Shown here piece by piece: positions 9,328 to 16,508 of a stretch of DNA of 53,023 nucleotides (position 1 is the first letter of the stretch; each line of letters starts with the position of its first letter). The notes beneath the pieces are model-generated. The model saw only the letters and a program-made list of their open reading frames with translations. It was not told the DNA's origin and made no database searches. This DNA comes from Phycisphaerae bacterium (GTDB lineage Bacteria; Planctomycetota; Phycisphaerae; UBA1845; JAFGLZ01), in NCBI GenBank assembly GCA_016927755.1, contig JAFGLZ010000106.1:1-53023 (forward strand). The letters run 5' to 3'. The position numbers and the translations under genes were made by a program.

Positions 9328-9771
9328 ATGAGTGAAGACCGGATCACGAGGCGACAGTTCGTCAAGGAAGGCTCGGCGGCGGCGGCGGGTTTTGCGTTGG
9401 CCGCGTCGGGCTGCGAGCAAGCGCGGAAGTCCGAAGTGGGCAAGCCCGGCGAGGGCCACAAGGAACCCTCCCAGAGGGCCGAGGGCAAGCCGCTCAACTA
9501 TCACCCGAAGATGAACTACCGCAAGCTGGGCAAGAGCAATCTGATGGTGAGCGAGATCAGCCTCGGCGGTCACTGGAAGAACCGCGAGGGCAATCGCTTC
9601 TGGGGCGAGTTCGCCGACGACAAGTGCCCGGAGGACGTCAAGCAGAACCGCACGGCCGTCGTGAGCAAGTGCATCGAGCTGGGCATCAACTACGTCGACA
9701 GGCTTGGCGACCACATGTACGCCAACCTTCCGCCGGACTATCAGTGGTTGCGGAATTTCGAGTGGATCTAG
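9328..9771 (+). pseudogene. Internally deleted Tat-exported aldo-keto reductase
   Basis: The frame is open for 147 residues and begins with a good SD (GGAGG) and a Tat/lipoprotein-like leader (RRQFVKEGSAAAAGFALAASGC). Residues 62-124 match the start of an aldo-keto reductase (MNYRKLGKSNLMVSEISLGG, then CIELGINYVD). Directly after NYVD, where the catalytic Asp/Tyr region and some 200 residues of TIM barrel should follow, the sequence jumps to RLGDHMYANLPPDYQWLRNF and stops. That tail reads like the C-terminus of a longer protein. I infer an in-frame internal deletion leaving no active site; the alternative is a short exported protein with a new role. A strong terminator follows at 9784. Confidence 0.62.
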
Positions 9772-9783
9772 AGATCGATTCCG

Positions 9784-9813
9784 GGGGCGGCCGTCCGGGC
9801 CGCCCCTCTTCTT
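9784..9813 (+). terminator. Rho-independent terminator-like hairpin
   Basis: A perfect 9-bp GC-rich stem GGGGCGGCC / GGCCGCCCC (9784-9792 and 9798-9806) with a 5-nt loop is followed by a pyrimidine-rich TCTTCTT tract. It lies 12 bp after the stop of the aldo-keto reductase relic and 40 bp before the DUF1080-cytochrome gene, so it should separate the two transcripts. Confidence 0.62.
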
Positions 9814-9851
9814 CGCCCTGTTCGACAAGACCAAACGTGAGGACTGTATCG

Positions 9852-10844
9852 ATGTGGCGAGCCGGTGTTGTATTGGTATGTGTGGGCGCGGTGTGTGTGA
9901 CGTGGGTCTCGGCCGAGCCGGGCAAGGATGACGGCTGGATCGACCTGTTCAACGGCGAGAGCCTCAGCGGGTGGCAGGCCGAGGGGCCCGGCGGCACGTG
10001 GGTCGTCAAGGACGGCGTGATCATCGGCACGCAGGACGAGAAGGGCCAGCCTGGCGACTTGATGACGCGGCTCCAGTACGAGGACTTCGAGCTCGAGCTC
10101 GAGTTCAAGGTCGTCTGGCCCGCCAACAGCGGCATCTGGTTCCGCAAGGCGCCCGGCAAGATGGGCTGCCAGTTCGACATCCTCGACTACCCCGACGCCA
10201 AGACCGGCAGCATCTGGTCGAACGGGTTCAAGTCGAAGGTCGCCGACGAGAAGCACCTGAAGAAGAACGATTGGAACATGGCCTACATCCGCTGCGACGG
10301 GGATCATATCGTGGCCAAGCTGAACGGCCAGCAAGTGGCGGACTTCCACGACGCCTCGTTCAAGAAGGGCGCGATCGGCATCCAGACGCACGCCGGCGCG
10401 GAGTACAAGGACATGAAGATCATGGTCCGTCGCGTCCGCCTGCGGAAGCTCGGCAAGAGCGCCGATCGGCCATGGCTGCAGCAGGCGAGCAACGACTACT
10501 GCAACGTCTGCCACGTCGATTTCGTCGGCGAAGAGCTGTCGATCACGCACCTGAAGCAGAAGATCACCTGCACGAAGTGTCACGGCGAGTCGGTCGAGCA
10601 CATGCAGGACGAGCAGGGCATGACCCGGGCGGACGTCAAGTTCGGTCGGGCCGAGGTGGGCCCGTACTGCAAAACCTGCCACGCCGAGCACAAGCATCCG
10701 GACAAGGTCAAGACGTTCAAGGCCGAGTGGCTGGGCAAGACCCGTCCAAACGGACGACCAATCACGGATAAGAGCATTTGCACCGACTGCCATGGCAAGC
10801 ACGTCGTTCTCAAGCAGACGAAGCGCCCGGGGAAGGCGGGGTAG
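9852..10844 (+). CDS. DUF1080 (3-keto-disaccharide hydrolase-like) domain fused to a four-heme cytochrome c domain
   Basis: The ATG at 9852 follows GAGGA and opens a 330-residue protein with a signal peptide (MWRAGVVLVCVGAVCVTWVSA). Residues 28-200 are a DUF1080 concanavalin-like domain (GWIDLFNGESLSGWQ, GDLMTRLQYEDFELELEFK, NSGIWFRK, DWNMAYIRCDGDHIVAKLNG). Residues 215-330 carry four heme-binding CxxCH motifs at 217-221 (CNVCH), 240-244 (CTKCH), 273-277 (CKTCH) and 310-314 (CTDCH), with extra histidines that could be distal ligands. The protein should therefore be a periplasmic multiheme cytochrome joined to a sugar-binding or hydrolase module. Fusing a glycan domain to electron transfer is unusual. 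The electron partner is unknown; no other cytochrome gene is in the window. Confidence 0.85.
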   Translation: MWRAGVVLVCVGAVCVTWVSAEPGKDDGWIDLFNGESLSGWQAEGPGGTWVVKDGVIIGTQDEKGQPGDLMTRLQYEDFELELEFKVVWPANSGIWFRKAPGKMGCQFDILDYPDAKTGSIWSNGFKSKVADEKHLKKNDWNMAYIRCDGDHIVAKLNGQQVADFHDASFKKGAIGIQTHAGAEYKDMKIMVRRVRLRKLGKSADRPWLQQASNDYCNVCHVDFVGEELSITHLKQKITCTKCHGESVEHMQDEQGMTRADVKFGRAEVGPYCKTCHAEHKHPDKVKTFKAEWLGKTRPNGRPITDKSICTDCHGKHVVLKQTKRPGKAG

Positions 10845-10916
10845 ATCGTTCTAGTCTTCCTCAGGGGGCGAATGGCGGGGGATGTTGCTTGGCATCGCAG
10901 CGCATGGAGGTTCTTG

Positions 10917-12053
10917 ATGGCACGCACGAGCCCGATGGACTTATTTCTTGCGGGGGTTCTCGTCATGGCGACCGCCGGCATTGACGCTTCCGCGACCGAG
11001 GCGCCGACGCCGCGGGCGCTGCTCGTGATCGAGCCGAGCAAGCAGCATCCGCGCAACAGCGAGGGCGACGTCGTCGAGTTGAAGGACGGGCGGCTGATGC
11101 TCGTCTATACGCGGTTCACGAGCGGCGGGGCGGACAACTCCAAGGCCGATCTCTGCGCGCGTGTGTCCGCTGACGGCGGCAAGACGTGGAGCGGCGACCG
11201 TATCCTCGTGCCCAACGAGGGCGCCGAGAACGTCATGTCGGTCAGCGTCGTTCGGCTGAAGAGCGGCGAGCTGTTGCTCTGCTATCTCCGCAAGAACAGT
11301 TGGAACGACTGCAATCTCTATGTCCGTCGTTCCACCGACGAGTTCGCCACGGTCGGCGATGCGGTGCGCGCGACCGTGGCCGACGGTTATCACGTGGTGA
11401 ACAACGACCGCGTCGTTCAACTCGAGGACGGCCGGCTGGTCGTCCCCGCGGCGCTGCATCCGGCCCCGGACGGCACGCGAAAGACGTGGTCGCATCGCGG
11501 CGTGCCACGGGCGTTCCTCTCCGACGACGACGGTAAGACCTGGCGGGGGGACAAGACCGTCGTCTCGCCGCCGCCGTATCAGGATCTCGTCCTCCAGGAG
11601 CCAGGGGTGGTGCAGCTCCGTGACGGCCGGCTGTGGATGTACATGAGGACGACGCACGGCTGCCAGTACGGGTGCTATTCGACGGATCGCGGAGAGAACT
11701 GGTCTCAGCCCAAGCCGACGAACATCAAGTCGCCCTGTTCTCCCGCCACGATCAAGCGCGTCCCCTGGACGGGCGATCTCCTCATCGTCTTCAATGACCA
11801 CTCGGGCGCGCATCCGTTTCCCAAGGGCAGACGGACGCCGTTGTGCGTGGCGATCAGCAAGGATGACGGCAAGACGTGGTCCAAGAGCCGGGTCATCGAG
11901 GCCGATCCGGACGGTCACTACTGCTACATCTCCATGACGTTCGTCGGAGATCGTGTGATTCTGAGCTACTGCGCGGGCGACAAGAAGGTGGGAGGCCTGA
12001 ATCGTCTGAAGGTGTTGGCCCTCCCCGGCAAGTGGCTATATCCCGAGCCATGA
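10917..12053 (+). CDS. Secreted sialidase-like BNR/Asp-box protein
   Basis: The start at 10917 is preceded by GGAGG; an upstream in-frame ATG lacks this. The 378-residue product has a signal-like N-terminus (LFLAGVLVMATAGIDASA) and four Asp boxes: SADGGKTW (84-91), SDDDGKTW, STDRGENW and SKDDGKTW. With the repeated LKDGRLMLVY / LEDGRLVVP / LRDGRLWMYM strands they define a six-bladed propeller of the exo-alpha-sialidase (GH33-like) superfamily. Many planctomycete members of this fold act on substrates other than sialic acid, so the exact specificity is open. It follows the DUF1080-cytochrome gene by 72 bp on the same strand. Confidence 0.85.
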   Translation: MARTSPMDLFLAGVLVMATAGIDASATEAPTPRALLVIEPSKQHPRNSEGDVVELKDGRLMLVYTRFTSGGADNSKADLCARVSADGGKTWSGDRILVPNEGAENVMSVSVVRLKSGELLLCYLRKNSWNDCNLYVRRSTDEFATVGDAVRATVADGYHVVNNDRVVQLEDGRLVVPAALHPAPDGTRKTWSHRGVPRAFLSDDDGKTWRGDKTVVSPPPYQDLVLQEPGVVQLRDGRLWMYMRTTHGCQYGCYSTDRGENWSQPKPTNIKSPCSPATIKRVPWTGDLLIVFNDHSGAHPFPKGRRTPLCVAISKDDGKTWSKSRVIEADPDGHYCYISMTFVGDRVILSYCAGDKKVGGLNRLKVLALPGKWLYPEP

Positions 12054-12108
12054 GGGCCGGAAAGCCGACGAGGGCGACTGGGGCCCGCCCGGTGAGAGGT
12101 CCGATAAG

Positions 12109-12128
12109 ACGGCCTGTTGCCTGGCCGT
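12109..12128 (+). terminator. Weak terminator-like hairpin
   Basis: ACGGCC (12109-12114) pairs with GGCCGT (12123-12128) over an 8-nt loop, 55 bp after the sialidase-like stop codon. There is no T tract, so any function as a factor-independent terminator is doubtful. Nothing else was seen in the 253-bp spacer. Confidence 0.22.
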
Positions 12129-12306
12129 GACGACCCAACGGTTTTCCATATCCCGCGATCGCCCCTTGGTTTCGGGGGCACGCCGAGCCTATCATGCACT
12201 AACGGACATGATTGCCCGTCGCCCTGGCGGGCCGCGCTTCCCAGGAGAGAGGACCTGACGCCGCTGGCGTCGGCAGCTTTCAACCTACCGGGCAGGAGAA
12301 CAGAGG

Positions 12307-13542
12307 ATGCGATTCGCAGGTAGTCGACCGGCCGACACCGCCGGTGCGCTTTGGCGGAACCGGCTGTTTCGGACGGGCAGCTCTCTTGTTGGCCTCATCG
12401 CCGCGCTACACGTTTCCGGCTGTTGCACGCCGCCTTCGCCCGAGCCGTCCAAGGTGGACACGCCCAGCTTCGCGCCAAGCGCCGGCGCCTACACGGACTG
12501 GGTCGAGGTGACGATCGCCTGCGAGACGACCGGCGCCACGATCCGGCACACGACGGACGGGTCCGACCCGACGTCGTCGAGCGATGAAGTCAGCGGCGCG
12601 ATCCTTCTCAGCGAGACGACGACGCTGAAGGCCCGCGCCTTCAAGGACGGTCTGACGGAGAGCGACGTCGCCTCGGCCGAGTTCACGGTTACGCCGGCGA
12701 CGTCGTACACTTCGGAGACGACCTGGGGCAGCCAGGGCACGGGGCTGATGCAGTTCCATCAGCCGCAACGGATCGCTCTGGACGCCTCGGCGAACGTGTA
12801 CATTCCCGACTCGGCCAACGCCCGCGTGCGGAAGTTCACGGGCGACGGCAGCCGGCTTGCCGACTGGGACAGCGGGACCTTTGAGTTCCCCACGGGCGTG
12901 GCCCTGGACGCCTACGGCAATATCTACGTGGCCGACTGGACCAAGCACCGGGTTCGGGTGCTGAGCAGCAGCGGGTCGTTCATCCGCGAGTGGGGCACGC
13001 CGGGATCGCTTGACGGCCAGTTCGACAATCCGTCGGACGTTGCCCTCGACGCCTCGGGCAACGTCTACGTGTCGGACTACCGGAACAACCGCATCCAGAA
13101 GTTCACGAGCAGCGGGACGTTCGTTTCGAAGTGGGGTACGTTCGGGGACGGTGAGGGCGAGTTCTACAATCCGATCGGCTTGACGATCGGCGCATCGGGA
13201 CACCTCTACGTGGCCGACCGGGGCAATCATCGGATCCAGAAGTTCACGGACGACGGAACGTTCGTGGCCGAATGGGGCAGCCAGGGCAGCGGCGACGGCG
13301 AGTTCGACAACCCGTGGGCGGTCGCGGTTGATCTGGCGGAGAACGTCTACGTGGCCGACCACCTGAACCACCGCATCCAGAAGTTCACGAGCGACGGGGA
13401 CTTTATCGCGACGTGGGGCAGCCAGGGCAGCGGCGCGGGCCAGCTTGACCGGCCGTCGGGCGTGGCGGTCGACGGTGACGGGAACGTCTTCGTCGCCGAG
13501 TGGGCGAACAATCGCATCCAGAAGTTCGCGCCGGCGGAGTAG
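12307..13542 (+). CDS. Lipoprotein with chitobiase-type N-terminal domain and NHL beta-propeller
   Basis: The 411-residue protein starts 8 bp after AGGAGA. A hydrophobic stretch ends at lipobox VSGC (SLVGLIAALHVSGC), suggesting a lipid-anchored protein. Residues about 55-130 (PSFAPSAGAYTDWVEVTIAC, ATIRHTTDGSDPTSS, TTLKARAFKDGLTES) match the chitobiase/beta-hexosaminidase C-terminal domain. The remainder holds six NHL-type repeats, each with a core such as PSDVALDASGNVYVSDYRNN followed by RIQKFTSSGTF, spaced about 47 residues. NHL propellers are binding scaffolds; no enzyme activity is implied. The neighbour at 13702 shares the same N-terminal domain with a different propeller. Confidence 0.85.
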   Translation: MRFAGSRPADTAGALWRNRLFRTGSSLVGLIAALHVSGCCTPPSPEPSKVDTPSFAPSAGAYTDWVEVTIACETTGATIRHTTDGSDPTSSSDEVSGAILLSETTTLKARAFKDGLTESDVASAEFTVTPATSYTSETTWGSQGTGLMQFHQPQRIALDASANVYIPDSANARVRKFTGDGSRLADWDSGTFEFPTGVALDAYGNIYVADWTKHRVRVLSSSGSFIREWGTPGSLDGQFDNPSDVALDASGNVYVSDYRNNRIQKFTSSGTFVSKWGTFGDGEGEFYNPIGLTIGASGHLYVADRGNHRIQKFTDDGTFVAEWGSQGSGDGEFDNPWAVAVDLAENVYVADHLNHRIQKFTSDGDFIATWGSQGSGAGQLDRPSGVAVDGDGNVFVAEWANNRIQKFAPAE

Positions 13543-13701
13543 TCGCCGGCGTCGAGAGGGTTTCGCCTCGCCCCGGGCTACGTCTATAATGGCGGACGGA
13601 GCAGCCTGGGGATTACGTCAAGTAGCCACGATTACTACCGAACGGGGGTTTCGGCGATGCCGGTGGCCGGCTGTCGTCGGCATTGCTGGGGAGGCGGTGC
13701 C

Positions 13702-15291
13702 ATGCGAGCCGGGATTCGTTCATTTCATCACGTGTCCGCGCGGACTCGAGGCGACGGGCTGCTTCAGGCCGCCGCGGGATTGTTCGGCGTCGTCGGGGTG
13801 CTCTATGCCTTCGGCTGCGCGCCGCCTCCCGCGGCGGAGGCGCCGACCTTTGCTCCGTCCGGCGGTGCATTCGTCGAGACGGCGGATGTCAAGATCCTCT
13901 GTGCGACGGCGGGCGCGACGATCCGTTACACGACGGACGGCTCCGAGCCCACGGCGTCGAGCACGGAGTACACGGCCGCGATTCAGCTCTCGGAGACGAC
14001 GACGATTCGGGCTCGGGCATTTGTGGAAGGAATGTCGGCCAGCGCGATTACCTCGGCGACGTTCGGGATCACATCGACGAGACTGGTCAGCGTATCTTCG
14101 GACGGCGCGGAGGCGACCGGCGGGGACTGCGTCGATGCCGCGATCTCGGGTGACGGACGGTACGTGGCCTTTGCCGCCGCCGCGAATCTCGTGGCGGACG
14201 ATACGAATGAACAGAGGGACGTCTTCATTCACGATCGCCGGACCGGCCAAACGGTGCGGATCAGTCTTGGGCTCGGCGGCGCGCAAACGGACGGTGACAG
14301 CGTCTATCCGTGGCTGTCCGGGGACGGGCGCTACGTCGCCTTCGAGAGCCAAGCGACGAACCTGGTCAGTGGCGACACCAACGATGCGGTCGACATCTTC
14401 GTGGCGGATCGCCAGACGAGCCAGATTACCCGCGTGAGCGTCAGTTCGAGCGCGGCGCAGGCGGACGGCTCGAGTTACGATCCGCGGATTTCTCCGGACG
14501 GACGGTACGTCGCCTTCAGTAGCAGGGCGACGAACCTGGTTGGTGGTGACACCAACGACGCCAGCGACATCTTCCTCCACGACCGTCAGACCGGCCAGAC
14601 CGAGCGGGTAAGCGTCGGATCGAACGGGGCGCAAGCAGATGGCGATAGTTTCTACGCCGGCGTCTCGGCCGACGGACGCTATGTGGTGTTCGAGTTCTGG
14701 GGGTCGAACCTGGTCGAGGGCGACACGAACGGGGAGGGCGACATCCTCCTTCGTGACCGTCAGACCGGACAGACGACGCGGGTGAGCGTGAGTTTCGACG
14801 GACAGCAATCCAACGATGACGCCTTCTGGCCCCACATTTCGGCGGATGGTCGCTACGTGAGCTTCGAGAGCCGGGCGACGAATCTCATCGCCGGCGACAC
14901 GAACGGCGAGGGCGATGCGTTCGTTCGCGACCTGCAAACGGGGCAGACGACCCGCGTCAGCGTCAACAGCGCCGGCGTCGCCGGCAACGGTGCCAGCTAT
15001 GCCACGGCCATCAGTGCCGACGGCCGGTTCGTCGCATTCCAGAGCGAGGCCGACAATCTGGTCTCGGGCGACACCAACGAGGCCAGCGACATCTTCCTTC
15101 ATGATCGTCAGACAGGACAGACGACTCGTCTGAGCGTTTCGTCGCAGGGCACGCAAGCCGACGACAACAGCCACGATCCGTTCATCTCGTCCGACGGCCA
15201 GTTCACCGCGTTCCGGAGCATTGCCACGAACCTCGTCGAGGGCGGCACCGACGGGTACAACGACATCTTCGTCCGCGACCGTGGGCAGTAG
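13702..15291 (+). CDS. Chitobiase-type domain protein with seven TolB/PD40-like propeller repeats
   Basis: The start at 13702 has GGGGAGG upstream; an in-frame ATG 45 bp earlier is weaker. The 529-residue protein has a hydrophobic leader ending AFGC (an imperfect lipobox). Residues about 48-125 resemble those of the preceding gene (PTFAPSGGAFVETADVKILC, TIRYTTDGSEPTAS). Then come seven near-identical repeats of about 55 residues with core GDGRYVAFESQATNLVSGDT followed by DIFVADRQTSQITRVS. These fit WD40-like/PD40 blades, so a seven-bladed propeller is expected. The role is likely surface binding. A possible -10 (TATAAT, 13585-13590) lies upstream without a convincing -35. Confidence 0.85.
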   Translation: MRAGIRSFHHVSARTRGDGLLQAAAGLFGVVGVLYAFGCAPPPAAEAPTFAPSGGAFVETADVKILCATAGATIRYTTDGSEPTASSTEYTAAIQLSETTTIRARAFVEGMSASAITSATFGITSTRLVSVSSDGAEATGGDCVDAAISGDGRYVAFAAAANLVADDTNEQRDVFIHDRRTGQTVRISLGLGGAQTDGDSVYPWLSGDGRYVAFESQATNLVSGDTNDAVDIFVADRQTSQITRVSVSSSAAQADGSSYDPRISPDGRYVAFSSRATNLVGGDTNDASDIFLHDRQTGQTERVSVGSNGAQADGDSFYAGVSADGRYVVFEFWGSNLVEGDTNGEGDILLRDRQTGQTTRVSVSFDGQQSNDDAFWPHISADGRYVSFESRATNLIAGDTNGEGDAFVRDLQTGQTTRVSVNSAGVAGNGASYATAISADGRFVAFQSEADNLVSGDTNEASDIFLHDRQTGQTTRLSVSSQGTQADDNSHDPFISSDGQFTAFRSIATNLVEGGTDGYNDIFVRDRGQ

Positions 15292-15450
15292 CGGAACTCG
15301 ACGAGTCTTGTGGAGTGCGGGCAGCCTGCCCCGTTGGGGCTTGACGCCGCTTTCTTCAAGGCTCCGCTGCGTCGACATCGAGGAGCTGGCGCGCGAAGCA
15401 GCGCATTCCCAGTCAAGAGGGACTGCACGAACCACCGAAAGAGGCGAGAG

Positions 15451-16506
15451 ATGATCGTAGGTTTCTGCACGTCGAGTATTCTGGTCGTTCTGTCGGCCGA
15501 GCCGACTGTTGGGAGCGCATGCAGGGCGGAGGGGAAAGCGATGCCGGCGTATCTCCAACGACACAAGCTCGCCGACCTGATCCTTCGGCCCACCGGCAAC
15601 GAGGCGGACTTCGACGGGCATGCGGTCGAGTGCCCCAAGGTCTTCCGCTACGGCGACAGATGGTACATGGCCTACACCGGCATCGCCAAGCGCGGCGGCG
15701 TGATCCACGAGACGATCGGCCTGTGCGAGAGCGACGACCTGGTGCACTGGCGGAACCGCCGGCAGATCCTGACGCCGGGCAAGCCCGGGGAGTTCGATCA
15801 CGGCGGGATGAGCGGGCCGTTCACGTGGGCGGAGGGCAAGCGCGTTTATACGATGTACTGCGGCTTTCCGCGCGTGGGGTATGAGAGCCGTCCCGGGCTG
15901 CACGGGCTGGCGTGGACGGACGACCTGAAGACGTGGCACAAGTCGCCGCACAACCCCGTCCACGGCATCGGGCCCAAGGGGACGTGGAGCGACAACATCG
16001 TCTATCAGGCGTTCGTCATGAAGCACGACGGGCAGTACTGGATGTTCTACAACGCGCACGGCTCCGAGGACAACTGCGAGCAGATCGGCGTGGCGATCTC
16101 GCCCGACCTGGTCAACTGGTTCGAGTACGAGCACAACCCGATCATCCGGAAGGGCGACCCGAAGCGCGATCGCGACCACGTCATCATCGCCGACCCGTGG
16201 GTGATGCGGTTGGACGGCAAGTGGCACCTGTTCTACTTCGGCTATGACGGCGCTCACGCCCGTGAGTGTCTGGCGACCAGCGACGATCTGCTGGGCTGGA
16301 CCAAGAGCCCGCTGAACCCGATCATGGACGCCGGTCCGCCCGGCTCGTACGACGACCTACACTGCCACAAGCCCTGCGTCATCGAGCACGACGGCGTGTT
16401 CTATCACTTCTATACGCCGGTGGCCAAGCGAGCGGACGGCTCGGAGTACCGCGCGATCGGCCTGGCGACGTCGAAGCGTCTGGGCGGCGTTGAGTACCGC
16501 GACTGA
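15451..16506 (+). CDS. GH43/GH117-like five-bladed propeller glycosidase candidate
   Basis: The product is 351 residues from the ATG at 15451 (preceded by GAGG), or 321 residues from an ATG at 15541 that has a stronger SD (GGAGGGG). The longer form adds a hydrophobic but poorly basic leader, so export is uncertain. Repeats such as VECPKVFRYGDRWYMAYTGI, CESDDLVHWRNRRQIL, GQYWMFYNAHG, ISPDLVNWFEYEHNPI and ADPWVMRLDGKWHLFYFGY are the blade strands typical of GH43/GH32/GH117/GH130-type folds. HAVECPKVF and ADPWVM are candidate active-site strands. Substrate unknown. It converges with the beta-helix gene on the other strand with only 2 bp between stop codons. Confidence 0.75.
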   Translation: MIVGFCTSSILVVLSAEPTVGSACRAEGKAMPAYLQRHKLADLILRPTGNEADFDGHAVECPKVFRYGDRWYMAYTGIAKRGGVIHETIGLCESDDLVHWRNRRQILTPGKPGEFDHGGMSGPFTWAEGKRVYTMYCGFPRVGYESRPGLHGLAWTDDLKTWHKSPHNPVHGIGPKGTWSDNIVYQAFVMKHDGQYWMFYNAHGSEDNCEQIGVAISPDLVNWFEYEHNPIIRKGDPKRDRDHVIIADPWVMRLDGKWHLFYFGYDGAHARECLATSDDLLGWTKSPLNPIMDAGPPGSYDDLHCHKPCVIEHDGVFYHFYTPVAKRADGSEYRAIGLATSKRLGGVEYRD

Positions 16507-16508
16507 GG

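Noticed and set aside
15319..15331. Palindrome GGGCAG-C-CTGCCC in a GTGGAGTGCGGGCAG context, before the GH43-like gene
   Set aside because: It recalls short dispersed repeats of other PVC genomes, but there is only one copy in the window and the stem is short, so I do not call it a repeat.
13720..16257. An 845-codon minus-strand open frame across the PD40 propeller and GH43-like genes
   Set aside because: Both plus-strand genes have strong family motifs and SD sites; the antisense product is low-complexity Arg/Val-rich sequence.
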